DNA from: Bacteroidales bacterium
GTDB lineage: Bacteria > Bacteroidota > Bacteroidia > Bacteroidales > F082
DNA: 64,000 nt
NCBI GenBank assembly: GCA_024400455.1
Contig: JAKSMU010000005.1
Coordinates: forward strand, 153,517 to 217,516
Direction of reading: 5' to 3'
Positions within the stretch are counted from its first letter, which is position 1; each line of letters begins with the position of its first letter. Below the pieces are notes generated by a model. It did no database searches. It had not been told where the DNA came from and saw nothing but the letters and a program-made list of their open reading frames with translations. The position numbers and the translations under genes are program-made. Shown piece after piece: positions 24,857 through 34,415 of the stretch.

Positions 24857-25723
24857 TTATTGATTCATAAACATTTGAAACAAAGGCGAATTTGGCTCCG
24901 TTCTCAGCTTTTTCAAAGCACGGTCTCTGACCTGTCGCACACGCTCACGTGAAATTTCCATATTAAAGGCAATCTCTTCAAGCGAGTATTCACGCGGCAT
25001 GCCAATGCCGAAATACATTCTCAAAACTTGCTGTTCCTTCTCCGAAAGCACATCCAACGACTTCCGAACCGCTTTTTCACTCGATTCTCGTTCCACAACA
25101 GAATCAGTTGGCGTTTCAGCTTGATCAACAAAAAGATCTAAGAAACTGGTCTCACCATCATCATCGATTGGGGCATCAGTCGAAATGGTCTGCGTATTAT
25201 TTGAAAGGATGCTTGAAACCTTTTCCGGAGTCATGTCGGTTTCCTCGGCAAGTTCTTCAATGGTAGGCTTGCGCTGCAAACGATGTTCCAACACATTGCT
25301 AGCCTTTTTCACACGGTTAATAGCACCAACTTGATTCAAAGGCAGACGCACAATACGCGATTGTTCGGCAACAGCTTGCAAGATGCTCTGGCGAATCCAC
25401 CATACAGCATAAGATATGAACTTAAAGCCACGTGTTTCATCAAAACGCTGGGCGGCCTTAACCAAACCAATATTCCCTTCATTGATAAGATCTTGCAATC
25501 CAATTCCCTGATTCTGATATTGCTTTGCAACGGAAACGACAAAACGCAAGTTAGCATTCACCAAGCGCTCCAATGCTGCCTGGTCGCCTTCACGGATACG
25601 CTGAGCCAAAGCCACTTCCTCTTCGGCAGTGATCAGCGGCTCCTTCGCAATGTCTGACAGGTACTTGTCCAAGGTACCCTGATTGCGGCTAGTAATGGAC
25701 TTAGAAATTTTTAATTGTCTCAT
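24857..25723 (-). CDS. rpoD: primary sigma factor RpoD (Bacteroidetes short type)
   Basis: The 288-residue sigma-70 factor lacks the long N-terminal region 1.1 of proteobacterial RpoD, as expected in Bacteroidetes. Regions seen are 1.2 ('DKYLSDIAKEPLITAEEEVALAQRI' in two parts), 2.1-2.4 ('NLRFVVSVAKQYQNQGIGL', 'DLINEGNIGLVKAA', 'FISYAVWWIRQSI'), 3 ('RKPTIEELAEETDMTPEKV') and 4 ('SLEEIAFNMEISRERVRQVR'). It should be the factor that reads the TTTG/TAnnTTTG promoters annotated throughout this window. It is transcribed downstream of htrA, separated by a hairpin. Confidence 0.95.
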   Translation of the reverse strand: MRQLKISKSITSRNQGTLDKYLSDIAKEPLITAEEEVALAQRIREGDQAALERLVNANLRFVVSVAKQYQNQGIGLQDLINEGNIGLVKAAQRFDETRGFKFISYAVWWIRQSILQAVAEQSRIVRLPLNQVGAINRVKKASNVLEHRLQRKPTIEELAEETDMTPEKVSSILSNNTQTISTDAPIDDDGETSFLDLFVDQAETPTDSVVERESSEKAVRKSLDVLSEKEQQVLRMYFGIGMPREYSLEEIAFNMEISRERVRQVRDRALKKLRTEPNSPLFQMFMNQ

Positions 25724-25890
25724 TTTTTCTAATCTTTATTTTGTTTAACGCACATATTCTTATCACTTGATTTTCAAACATTTTAGTTTTTCAAGTTTTT
25801 TCGGTTTTGTCACATTTTGGTCAATGCGACAAGCATAATTTACCACAACAATCATTCCAAAAACGGATGATTAAAGTAAATTATTTCACA

Positions 25891-25929
25891 TGAACCATAA
25901 GCAAATAGACACTAAATGCTTATGGTTCA
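25891..25929 (-). terminator. 13-bp hairpin downstream of htrA
   Basis: TGAACCATAAGCA (25891-25903) and TGCTTATGGTTCA (25917-25929) pair perfectly around a 13-base loop, 19 bases past the htrA stop. There is no T-run on the minus strand, so it may be a terminator of limited strength or an mRNA-stabilising structure. Confidence 0.6.
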
Positions 25930-25947
25930 AATTATTGCTCGCTTTGT

Positions 25948-27429
25948 TTATTCGTAATATTCGAAATTGACCTTCATGCCATTCGGATATACGCCTTCCA
26001 TATGGACACGCGACGAGCGGTTATTCTTCAAGGCTTTTTCCAAATCGGCCTTCGAATTGATATTTTGTCCGTTGACTGCTGTAATGACAAAACCCTCGTT
26101 AATGCCCGAGCCATAGAAACGCCCTTGACGGATTTCCATAATTTTCAGTCCGTTCTTGATGTTGAGCTTAGCCTTATCCTCCTGATTGACAGGTTGCAGC
26201 ATCAGGCCAAGATCGGAGGCATAGAAACTCTCGCCTTTCTTCACAAGGTCCAACGAGCCCATTTCGTTGAGCAAAGTGATTTCATAATTCTGCTTGCTGC
26301 CATTGCGACGGACTTCCACATTCACCTTGTCGCCAGGACGGAACTGACGGATGTTTTCGAGCAACTGCGCTCCTGTATTCACCTCATTGCCATTGATGGC
26401 AGTAATGACATCGCCTTTTTTGACACCTGCCTGTTCTGCAGCGCCACCTGCTGTAACTTCAGCAACATAAACGCCTTGCATTTCATCCAGACCAAATTTG
26501 TCAGCAAGTTCTGCCGTGATTTCAGCCATTTGGATGCCCAAATAGGCGCGTTGTGTCTCGCCATACATCAGCAAGTCGTCCACCACCTTGCGCACAATAT
26601 TGGAAGGAATGGCGAACGAATAGCCTTCATACGAACCTGTATGCGAAGCAATTGCTGCATTAATGCCTATCAACTCCCCATTGGTATTCACCAATGCGCC
26701 ACCACTGTTTCCCGGATTGATAGCCGCATCGGTCTGAATGAAAGTGTCGACATTGGTGCCTTCGCCCAAAATGCTAAGGTCGCGTGCCTTGGCACTGACG
26801 ATGCCAGCCGTAACCGTAGAATTCAAGCGGAAAGGATTACCGACAGCCAACACCCACTCACCTACTCTAACCTTATCGGAATCTCCAAACACAAGATATT
26901 CAAGGCCTTGCGCATCGACTTTAATCAAAGCCAAATCGGTCGATGGGTCAGTGCCAACGATTGTTGCCTTACGCTCCTTTTTATCATTAAAGGTAACGGT
27001 CAGTTCGGCAGCACCTTCCACAACGTGATTGTTGGTAACGATATAACCATCAGGCGATAACACCACGCCCGAACCATATGCCTCTAAATATTGCTTTTGC
27101 GTTTGGCCAGGCATACCGTAAAACTGTTGCAGCAAAGCGCCAAAGAAATCGTTGTAAGTATTGGTTTGTTTTTCAATCTTCGTCTTAATATGCACAACGG
27201 CATTCAAACTTTTTTCAGCAGCCGTAACGAAATCAGGCGTGCCTTCAGTTGGTATGAAAGCCGTTCTATGTACCTGAGGTTGAACCTGTTCAACCTGCAT
27301 GGCTTGTTGGTCCTCATTGGTCTCTTCATTCACGGGTTGGGTTGAATTGCAAGATGTTGCCATCATCATTCCGACAGCAATCAAAGCCACCTTCATGGTA
27401 GCCGAAAATTCATTTTTCACGTTAAACAT
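25948..27429 (-). CDS. HtrA/DegP-type periplasmic serine protease
   Basis: The 493-residue protein starts with a hydrophobic signal containing a plausible lipobox (MMMATSC). The trypsin-like domain carries the catalytic triad: His in 'IVTNNHVVEGA', Asp in 'DPSTDLALIKV', and Ser in 'DAAINPGNSGGALVN'. Two PDZ domains follow, one around 'YVAEVTAGGAAEQAGVKKGD' and a second, more divergent one near the C-terminus. HtrA proteins degrade or refold misfolded envelope proteins under stress. An internal Met (residue 12) could be the true start. No sigma-E-like promoter is visible. Confidence 0.93.
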   Translation of the reverse strand: MFNVKNEFSATMKVALIAVGMMMATSCNSTQPVNEETNEDQQAMQVEQVQPQVHRTAFIPTEGTPDFVTAAEKSLNAVVHIKTKIEKQTNTYNDFFGALLQQFYGMPGQTQKQYLEAYGSGVVLSPDGYIVTNNHVVEGAAELTVTFNDKKERKATIVGTDPSTDLALIKVDAQGLEYLVFGDSDKVRVGEWVLAVGNPFRLNSTVTAGIVSAKARDLSILGEGTNVDTFIQTDAAINPGNSGGALVNTNGELIGINAAIASHTGSYEGYSFAIPSNIVRKVVDDLLMYGETQRAYLGIQMAEITAELADKFGLDEMQGVYVAEVTAGGAAEQAGVKKGDVITAINGNEVNTGAQLLENIRQFRPGDKVNVEVRRNGSKQNYEITLLNEMGSLDLVKKGESFYASDLGLMLQPVNQEDKAKLNIKNGLKIMEIRQGRFYGSGINEGFVITAVNGQNINSKADLEKALKNNRSSRVHMEGVYPNGMKVNFEYYE

Positions 27430-27496
27430 AGTATTTGATATTTTGATTGGTTTCCCTATTAATGTGATTTTTTCTCTTTTATTGCACCGAAAATCG

Positions 27497-27504
27497 TATT
27501 TTTG
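27497..27504 (+). promoter_or_regulatory. possible -7 box for the GNAT-mltG genes
   Basis: TATTTTTG lies 100 bases upstream of ATG 27605. No good -33 element is found, so this is tentative. Confidence 0.35.
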
Positions 27505-27604
27505 TCAACTTTTTCGGCAGCGGTAGTCATCAAAAAATATGCCAACAACCTTATTTGCCCGAAAACTGACAGAATGCATTACACTAAACCCTTAAAAGTC
27601 AACC

Positions 27605-28126
27605 ATGTTCATCAGAACTGACAAAATCGCACTTCGAAGTGCCGAACCAGAAGACGCCTCCCTAATCTATGCATGGGAAAATGACCGCAACTTATGGCGC
27701 GTCAGCGGCACTTTTGTGCCTTATTCGTACTTTCAAATCGAACAGTTTTTACTGAACAACAACGACTTGTTTTCGCAGCAGCAACTCCGTCTTATGATTT
27801 GCCTAGGCGAAACCAACATCGGCTGCATCGACATTTTCGATTATGACCCTATCAACGAAAGAGCGGGCATTGGCATCCTCATCGATAAACGATATCGCTA
27901 TCAAGGTCATGCAAAAGAAGCCATCATTTTGCTTACCGATTATCTTTTCAACAGTCTGATGCTCAAACAAGTGCATTGCTCCGTAGACGCATTAAACGAC
28001 GAAAGCCAGCATCTTTTTCAAAACCTAGGCTTCGAACTTTGCGGCTGCCGAAAACAATGGATCAAGACACCTGACGGTTTCATCGATGAACATATTTACC
28101 AACTCATCAACCCCAAACACGCATAA
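27605..28126 (+). CDS. GNAT-family N-acetyltransferase (RimJ/RimL-like)
   Basis: The 173-residue enzyme has the GNAT fold: 'IALRSAEPEDASLIYAWEND' at the start, the central beta strand 'RAGIGILIDKRYRYQGHAKE' that forms the acetyl-CoA pyrophosphate loop (R-x-x-G-x-A pattern as RYQGHA), and 'HCSVDALNDESQHLFQNLGF' with the conserved Asn and Phe. The substrate is unknown; relatives acetylate ribosomal protein N-termini, polyamines or antibiotics. Its stop overlaps the mltG start by one base (TAATG). Confidence 0.85.
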   Translation: MFIRTDKIALRSAEPEDASLIYAWENDRNLWRVSGTFVPYSYFQIEQFLLNNNDLFSQQQLRLMICLGETNIGCIDIFDYDPINERAGIGILIDKRYRYQGHAKEAIILLTDYLFNSLMLKQVHCSVDALNDESQHLFQNLGFELCGCRKQWIKTPDGFIDEHIYQLINPKHA

Positions 28127-29214
28127 TGACAAAAGAAAAAACCACAAAAAGCAAGAAAAGCAAGGCTAAGTCAAAAGGCCATAAAACACGCAATATCATA
28201 TTGTTAGTTGTTTGCATATTATTCATTTTCGGCACGGCATTCGGATACTGGCTCTACCGGACCGTACTTTCGGCAAATGTAAAAACCGGAGAAGAAAAAG
28301 AAACCGTGATTTACATTCCGACAGGTTCGGATTTCAACGCCGTGATGGATACGCTTAACAGCCAAGGACTTTTGGTGCGCGAAAGCAGTTTCCGTTGGGT
28401 CGCCAACAGGAAAAAATATCCGGAAAACATCAAGCCGGGCCGCTATGTGGTGTGCGACCGCATGAGCAACAATAATCTCGTGAATATGCTGCGTGGCGGA
28501 TGGCAATCGCCCGTCAATGTCACCTTTAATTATATGCGCAATGTGGATATGCTGGCAGGCAAGATTGGCAAACAGATTGAAGCCGACTCAGCATCCATCG
28601 CCAAGTTATTGCACGACAAAGACTATGTCGGGAAATTAGGATTCAACGAACGCACCTTGCCAGCCATGTTTCTACCTGACACCTACGAGTTTTACTGGAA
28701 CACCGACGCGGAATCGTTCATCTCACGCATGCTTCAAGAATACAACAAGTTTTGGAATGAAGACCGCAAAAAGGCTGCAAAAGACAAAGGCCTCTCCCCT
28801 GTCGAAGTCAGCATTTTAGCCTCAATCGTCGACAAGGAAACAAACAAGACCGATGAAATGCCACGCATTGCCGGCGTATACATCAACCGTTTACACAGCA
28901 ATTGGCTGCTTCAAGCCGACCCCACGCTGATTTTTGCCATCGGCGATTTCAGCATCAAACGTGTGCTGAATGTCCACAAGGAAATCGAATCGCCATACAA
29001 CACCTATAAATACATAGGCCTGCCACCTGGTCCAATCTGCATTCCTTCCGTTGCAGCCGTAAAAGCCGTACTCAATGCCGAAAATCACAATTATTTTTAC
29101 TTCTGCGCCAAGGAGGATTTCTCTGGTTATCACAATTTTGCGAAGACTTTAACGGAACACAACCATAACGCACTGAAATACCAAAGTGCATTGAACCAGA
29201 GAGGAATCAGATAG
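28126..29214 (+). CDS. mltG: endolytic murein transglycosylase MltG
   Basis: The 362-residue inner-membrane enzyme cleaves nascent peptidoglycan strands and helps set glycan length. After a Lys-rich cytoplasmic leader (residues 1-25) there is one membrane helix (IILLVVCILFIFGTAFGYWL), a LysM-like region ('GRYVVCDRMSNNNLVNMLRG'), and the YceG domain with the catalytic Glu in 'ASIVDKETNK', 'RIAGVYINRLHSNWLLQADP' and 'PYNTYKYIGLPPGPICIPS'. The length and order match the family. Overlap with the GNAT gene indicates translational coupling. Confidence 0.94.
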   Translation: MTKEKTTKSKKSKAKSKGHKTRNIILLVVCILFIFGTAFGYWLYRTVLSANVKTGEEKETVIYIPTGSDFNAVMDTLNSQGLLVRESSFRWVANRKKYPENIKPGRYVVCDRMSNNNLVNMLRGGWQSPVNVTFNYMRNVDMLAGKIGKQIEADSASIAKLLHDKDYVGKLGFNERTLPAMFLPDTYEFYWNTDAESFISRMLQEYNKFWNEDRKKAAKDKGLSPVEVSILASIVDKETNKTDEMPRIAGVYINRLHSNWLLQADPTLIFAIGDFSIKRVLNVHKEIESPYNTYKYIGLPPGPICIPSVAAVKAVLNAENHNYFYFCAKEDFSGYHNFAKTLTEHNHNALKYQSALNQRGIR

Positions 29215-29244
29215 ATTAATCATTTAGAAAACAGCCACGGCAAA

Positions 29245-32200
29245 ATGAATATCAGAAATTCACGAATCGGAAGATTATGTACTTCGCTCATTGCGATATT
29301 TTTTTCGCAATTGGCAATAGCACAAATTCCAAACGGCTATTACAACACCGCCGAAGGCAAAACCGGCAGCGAACTCAGAGCCGCATTACACAACATCATT
29401 AAGAATCATACAGTCGTGTCGTACAGCAACTTGCTCAATGCATATTGGACAACCGACAACCGTGGCAACGGAAAGGTTTGGGACATCTATTCCGACAACC
29501 CAAACGGCAACCCGCCCTATCTTTTTGACCTCGGGCAAGACGTGTGCGGAAGTTATGACAGCGAAGGCGACTGTTACAACCGTGAACACCTATGGCCGCA
29601 AAGCTGGTTCAAAGAGAAATCGCCTATGAAAAGCGACCTCTTCCATGTTTTACCTACCGACGGCTATGTCAACAACCGACGTTCAAACTATCCTTTTGGC
29701 GAGATAGGTAATGCAACATGGACCTCGCGCAACGGATCAAAACTTGGAAACTGCAATGTATCAGGCTATTCCGGCACCGTATTTGAACCAATTGATGAGT
29801 ACAAAGGCGACATTGCACGCGCATTTTTCTATATGAGCACGCGCTATTATGGTGAAGATTCAGGTTGGTCGACGACAGCCATGACCAACCAGGCCGAAAT
29901 AAAAGATTGGGCAGTGGATATGTTACTGACTTGGAACGAATTAGACCCCGTCAGCCAAAAGGAAATCGACCGCAACAACGTCATCTATGAAGACTATCAG
30001 CACAACCGCAATCCATTTATTGACCATCCTGAATATGCACGAATGATTTGGGACGAAAACTGGCAAGGTGGCACAACTCACGACATCACGGTCAATTCCA
30101 GCACAAACGGAAGCATAACCACCGATGCAAATTCGGCTTACGAAGGACAGACCATCACACTGAACGCCTTCCCTGCATCTGGTTATGAATTAGACACTTG
30201 GAACGTATACAAAACCGGTTCACCTAGCACAAGCGTCACCGTAAGCAGCAACAACACCTTCACGATGCCAGATTTCGCCGTGACAGTTTCCGCCACATTC
30301 AAGCAAAATGAAACACAATACGCCATAAACATCGCTACAACTTCGCATGGAACCATTTCTGCCAGTGCAACAACCGCCCTGTCAGGCACTTCTATAACAC
30401 TCAGTGCCCAACCTGCCAATGGATACGAACTCTACGCATGGTATGTTTACAAGACAGGCAATCAGAACACGACTGTTGATGTCACAAGCAACAGTTTCAC
30501 AATGCCAGCTTTCAATGTGACCGTCTTTGCCACTTTCGCCCCACAAGGCACCTCTAGTTCAGGCGATTACGAGAAAGTCACCAGCGCATTGAACGAATGG
30601 AGCGGCGAGTATCTCATCGTTTACGAAGATGGAAGCGCAGCATTTAACGGCGGTTTAACGACATTGGATGTTGCAAACAATTACATTTCCGTCAATATCA
30701 GCAATGGAACCATCATAGCAAATGAAACAACCAATGCCGCAAAATTCACCATTGCACCTACAGCAGGCGGCTACTCAATTAAAAGCGCCAGCGGCTATTA
30801 TATCGGAAACACATCAAATTCAAACAACTTATCATCTTCTCAATCTACAATTTACTCAAATTCAATAGATTATAACAATAACAACATCAACATTATCAGT
30901 TCTGGCGGTTCCTATCTAAGATACAATTCAGCAAGTGACCAAAAGCGTTTCCGTTATTACAAATCGGGAACATACACCGGACAAAAAGCCATTCAACTCT
31001 ACAAGAAAACAAGCGATGGATTCATGATGCAACACACGCTTCATTTCAATTCAAACGGCGGCGAAGGCACAATGAACGACCAGCAAATCGATGAAAATGA
31101 AGCGACTGACATTACATTGAACACTTTCGTCCATGAAAACCACATCTTCGACGGCTGGAACACCGAAGCCAACGGAACAGGGACTTTTTATGCCGATGGC
31201 GCACAAATCACCTTATTTAACGATGTGACACTCTATGCACAATGGTTGCCGCAATTCAGCATCACTTGCGCCACGGATTTGCCTCATGGAGAGATTTCGG
31301 CAGACAAAACACAAGCCATTTGCGAAGAATTGGTGACATTAACCGCATATCCCAACGACAATTACGAGTTTATCAAATGGATTGTAACAGATTGTAGCGG
31401 CAATGAAATTTCAGTCACCGAAAACCAGTTTGAGATGCCCAATTGCGAGGTAACGGTTTCCGCTACTTTCAGACCTGTAGAAACTCCTTTCATTACAGAT
31501 TATCACCTTGTTACGTCAAGGGACCAACTTATTCCCGGCAGGAAATACTTGATTGTGGATGCCAGCAAAACGAAAGCCTTGGGGGAACAAAATGACAACA
31601 ACCGCGCTGCAGTTTCGATTATTTGTACAGATGACAACATCATTGCAGACAAAGGCAACGCCTACGAACTTACATTAGGCCAGGATAATAACAAATGGAC
31701 ACTCTATGATGGCAAAGGCTATCTATATGCAGCAAGCAGTTCTAAGAATTATCTAAGGAGAAAAAACGAAATTGACAACAATGCCCATTGGAGCATAACG
31801 ATTTCCGACGATAAGGCCGAAATCATTGCACAAGGCCAAAATACGCACAATACCATTCGCTACAACAGCATTAACAATCTTTTTTCATGCTACGAAAGCG
31901 GTCAAAACGACATTTGCCTTTTCATCAAAAGCGAACTCTACGACATTCATGAAGACACCGAATTGTCTTCCCTCACCCTTTTTCCCTTCGACCGTTGCAC
32001 CATTCGTCCTGACGCAACACTCACTGTTTCAGAAACTTTGAGCAATGCTAGCACCGAAAACCTCATCATAAAAGATGGTGGTCAGCTGATTCACAGCACG
32101 GCAAATGTTGCGGCAACGGTCGAAAAAGACATTGAAAGCTATTCCAGCGAACAAGACAACTTCTATTTTCTTGCATCACCCGTCACATCGTGTGATGCAA

Positions 32201-33237
32201 ACAGCGTAAAAATAGGAACTTACGATTTGTTTAAGTATGACGAGCCAACCCATTACTGGATCAATCAGAAGAATGCAAACGACAACCTAAGCAGCACTAT
32301 AGGTTATCTTTATGCCAACAGTTCCGACCAAACGCTCTTGTTTTCAGGCACATTGTTGCCATCTGAAAACGATTTTACGATTAACAGCCTTAGTCATCAA
32401 GCCAATGTCTTGAATGGATTCAATTTGGTCGGCAATCCGTTTGCCTGCCAAGCCTACATCAACCAGGACTTTTACATCCTTGACAATGACAAAGTCATCC
32501 TTAACGAAACACAAAACTACCCCATTAAACCATGTGAAGCCGTTTTTGTAAAAGCAACAGAAGAATCAAATTCCGTAACTTTCAGCAAGTCAATCCCTTT
32601 AAAAAGCAACAACTCAATCGACTTATCTGTCAGCGGCAACCGCAGCAACAACATTGACCGCGTCAGAATCCGTTTTAACGAAGGATGTGCCATGGAAAAA
32701 TTCACGCTCAACGAGAATCTGACACAACTTTACATTCCGCAAGACGGGAACCATTTCTCCGTCGTTTCGGCAAGCCCAACAGTCAACGAAATGCCGGTCA
32801 GTTTCAAAGCGGCAAAAAACGGAACATACACCATCACCATCAATACAGAAAACCTGAATGTCAACTATTTGCATTTGGTGGATAATCTGACGGGAGCCGA
32901 TGTGGATTTGTTGGATGCCGCCGCTTCGACAGGCTCAGCGAGCTACACTTTTGATGCCAAAACCACCGATTATCCCACACGTTTCAAAATTGTATTCAAC
33001 AACACGGGAAACAGCCAAAACGGCGACAATTTTGCCTTTCAGTCGGGCAAGCGTCTCATCATTCCAAACATCGGGAACGATTCGGAAATGCAGATTTTTG
33101 ATGTCATGGGACGCAACATTATGACAAAACCTTGCTATGGTTCATTCGATGAGGAAATCTATTTGAAATCAGGAATTTACACGATTCTTCTCCAAAGCGA
33201 AAGCGACACACAGGTGCAGAAGATCGTGTGGAAATAA
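29245..33237 (+). CDS. giant secreted endonuclease I with repeats and T9SS sorting domain
   Basis: The 1330-residue product has a signal peptide, an endonuclease I domain (about 25-275; catalytic motif REHLWPQSWF with His115, then 'DLFHVLPTDGYVNNRRSNYPFG'), two bacterial beta repeats ending '...VTVSATF' (275-355) and '...VTVFATF' (360-432), a duplicated module of about 150 residues (about 440-590 and 751-905, each starting 'Y..VTS...L..G.YLIV'), a Listeria-Bacteroides repeat ('LHFNSNGGEGTMND ... LYAQW', about 597-665), and a C-terminal type IX sorting domain ('IFDVMGRNIM ... LKSGIYTILL'). It is predicted to act outside the cell on DNA or RNA, perhaps for nutrient scavenging. It may be translated with mltG or alone. 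Confidence 0.9.
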   Translation: MNIRNSRIGRLCTSLIAIFFSQLAIAQIPNGYYNTAEGKTGSELRAALHNIIKNHTVVSYSNLLNAYWTTDNRGNGKVWDIYSDNPNGNPPYLFDLGQDVCGSYDSEGDCYNREHLWPQSWFKEKSPMKSDLFHVLPTDGYVNNRRSNYPFGEIGNATWTSRNGSKLGNCNVSGYSGTVFEPIDEYKGDIARAFFYMSTRYYGEDSGWSTTAMTNQAEIKDWAVDMLLTWNELDPVSQKEIDRNNVIYEDYQHNRNPFIDHPEYARMIWDENWQGGTTHDITVNSSTNGSITTDANSAYEGQTITLNAFPASGYELDTWNVYKTGSPSTSVTVSSNNTFTMPDFAVTVSATFKQNETQYAINIATTSHGTISASATTALSGTSITLSAQPANGYELYAWYVYKTGNQNTTVDVTSNSFTMPAFNVTVFATFAPQGTSSSGDYEKVTSALNEWSGEYLIVYEDGSAAFNGGLTTLDVANNYISVNISNGTIIANETTNAAKFTIAPTAGGYSIKSASGYYIGNTSNSNNLSSSQSTIYSNSIDYNNNNINIISSGGSYLRYNSASDQKRFRYYKSGTYTGQKAIQLYKKTSDGFMMQHTLHFNSNGGEGTMNDQQIDENEATDITLNTFVHENHIFDGWNTEANGTGTFYADGAQITLFNDVTLYAQWLPQFSITCATDLPHGEISADKTQAICEELVTLTAYPNDNYEFIKWIVTDCSGNEISVTENQFEMPNCEVTVSATFRPVETPFITDYHLVTSRDQLIPGRKYLIVDASKTKALGEQNDNNRAAVSIICTDDNIIADKGNAYELTLGQDNNKWTLYDGKGYLYAASSSKNYLRRKNEIDNNAHWSITISDDKAEIIAQGQNTHNTIRYNSINNLFSCYESGQNDICLFIKSELYDIHEDTELSSLTLFPFDRCTIRPDATLTVSETLSNASTENLIIKDGGQLIHSTANVAATVEKDIESYSSEQDNFYFLASPVTSCDANSVKIGTYDLFKYDEPTHYWINQKNANDNLSSTIGYLYANSSDQTLLFSGTLLPSENDFTINSLSHQANVLNGFNLVGNPFACQAYINQDFYILDNDKVILNETQNYPIKPCEAVFVKATEESNSVTFSKSIPLKSNNSIDLSVSGNRSNNIDRVRIRFNEGCAMEKFTLNENLTQLYIPQDGNHFSVVSASPTVNEMPVSFKAAKNGTYTITINTENLNVNYLHLVDNLTGADVDLLDAAASTGSASYTFDAKTTDYPTRFKIVFNNTGNSQNGDNFAFQSGKRLIIPNIGNDSEMQIFDVMGRNIMTKPCYGSFDEEIYLKSGIYTILLQSESDTQVQKIVWK

Positions 33238-33266
33238 CATTTCATTGAAATTTTAGCATATACGAA

Positions 33267-33300
33267 AAGAGCCTCGATTGCTCGAGGCTCTTATTTTTTT
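33267..33300. terminator. bidirectional terminator
   Basis: An 11-bp perfect stem (33267-33277 with 33282-33292) and a TTGC loop are followed by ATTTTTTT on the plus strand. It separates the convergent endonuclease and metallopeptidase genes. Confidence 0.85.
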
Positions 33301-33314
33301 GACTTTCAGCGACA

Positions 33315-34322
33315 TCATTTGGAAAGAATTTCCAGAATTCGTTCCAGCAGTCCTTGATTCGGGCACGACTGATCTTGCATGATGGCAAACGAAAAGTTAT
33401 CGGCAATGCACTCTTCTGGGTCGACACAATAGTTGGTATTGCCATCCGACATGACATAATCGAAATTCGAGACTTCCGATGCATGATACATGGCCCATTG
33501 TCCGTCAACTATATAAGGTTCAAAGTTTTCATCAAGGGCAAGCAGATAGATGCCTTTATTGCTAGTGAAATAATCCATTAAGCCCTCGCCCTGCATATAA
33601 ACACTGTCAGGGCAGCGTGTAATTAACATGCAATTCTTTTCCTCCCCGTTAATGTTGAATTTGGCATAAGAATCATGGCGGTTGACATCAGGATTATAAA
33701 TCAAAGTGTTCTTCACATCTTCAGGAATCGGGATTTCATCCGACAGGATTTCAAAGCCAATCAATGCATAAAACTGTTTACGGTAATCCGGATACAATCT
33801 GTCCAGAACATGACAGAATTCATGCCACAACAAAGTCTCGGCATAAGCCGTACCATTTTGTGAATCATAGTCATAGTACAGTTTCAACATCTCGAAATCG
33901 ATAAAAATATAAGTTCCAAGCGTAAAGCCTGCCGCTTGGTCCCAAGCCAACATCTTCGAATTAGCCAGCGGAATCGGCTGATTGAAAGGGAAATTCAAGC
34001 CCATAGCGTCGATGCGACGGTTCATGCGAGCTTCCAAACTATCAACCAGAAACAGCAGTGAGTCAGGCACATCAATCACATCATCACGGCAAACATTCAG
34101 AAAATCATTAAAATTACTATTTTGCTGTCGCATACAGATGTCGACACAAATTGGAGAAATATGAGCCTGTTCAATATTGCTCACAAAAAACTGCTGTCCT
34201 TGCGGACGGCTGATGACTTCAAAACTGATATGGTTCCGCGTTGGTTCAATCGGTTCCTTATGGCAAGCGCTCAGAAGCATTAAGGCTGCTGCCATGACAG
34301 CCATCATCATTTTAGTTTTCAT
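33315..34322 (-). CDS. lipoprotein metallopeptidase (HExxH)
   Basis: The 335-residue product has a lipoprotein signal (MKTKMMMAVMAAALMLLSAC). A zinc-protease motif HEFCH occurs in 'ETLLWHEFCHVLDRLYPDY' and a likely third ligand is Glu in 'DPEECIADNFSFAIMQD' near the C-terminus, giving a gluzincin-like arrangement. The substrate is unknown. It resembles putative zinc-binding metallopeptidases common in Bacteroidetes. It should be anchored in the envelope. Confidence in the peptidase fold is moderate because only the two motifs support it. Confidence 0.75.
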   Translation of the reverse strand: MKTKMMMAVMAAALMLLSACHKEPIEPTRNHISFEVISRPQGQQFFVSNIEQAHISPICVDICMRQQNSNFNDFLNVCRDDVIDVPDSLLFLVDSLEARMNRRIDAMGLNFPFNQPIPLANSKMLAWDQAAGFTLGTYIFIDFEMLKLYYDYDSQNGTAYAETLLWHEFCHVLDRLYPDYRKQFYALIGFEILSDEIPIPEDVKNTLIYNPDVNRHDSYAKFNINGEEKNCMLITRCPDSVYMQGEGLMDYFTSNKGIYLLALDENFEPYIVDGQWAMYHASEVSNFDYVMSDGNTNYCVDPEECIADNFSFAIMQDQSCPNQGLLERILEILSK

Positions 34323-34415
34323 TGGAATAATTTATGGTTTTTCAAACTGTTTAAATATAAAAAGGCCCCAAACAAGATTGAGGCCACAGTAAAATTATGA
34401 AAAAGTTGTCTATAA

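Noticed and set aside
26002..27060. 352-codon open frame on the + strand inside htrA
   Set aside because: It is antisense to a gene with intact catalytic triad and two PDZ domains, has no promoter and no recognisable product.
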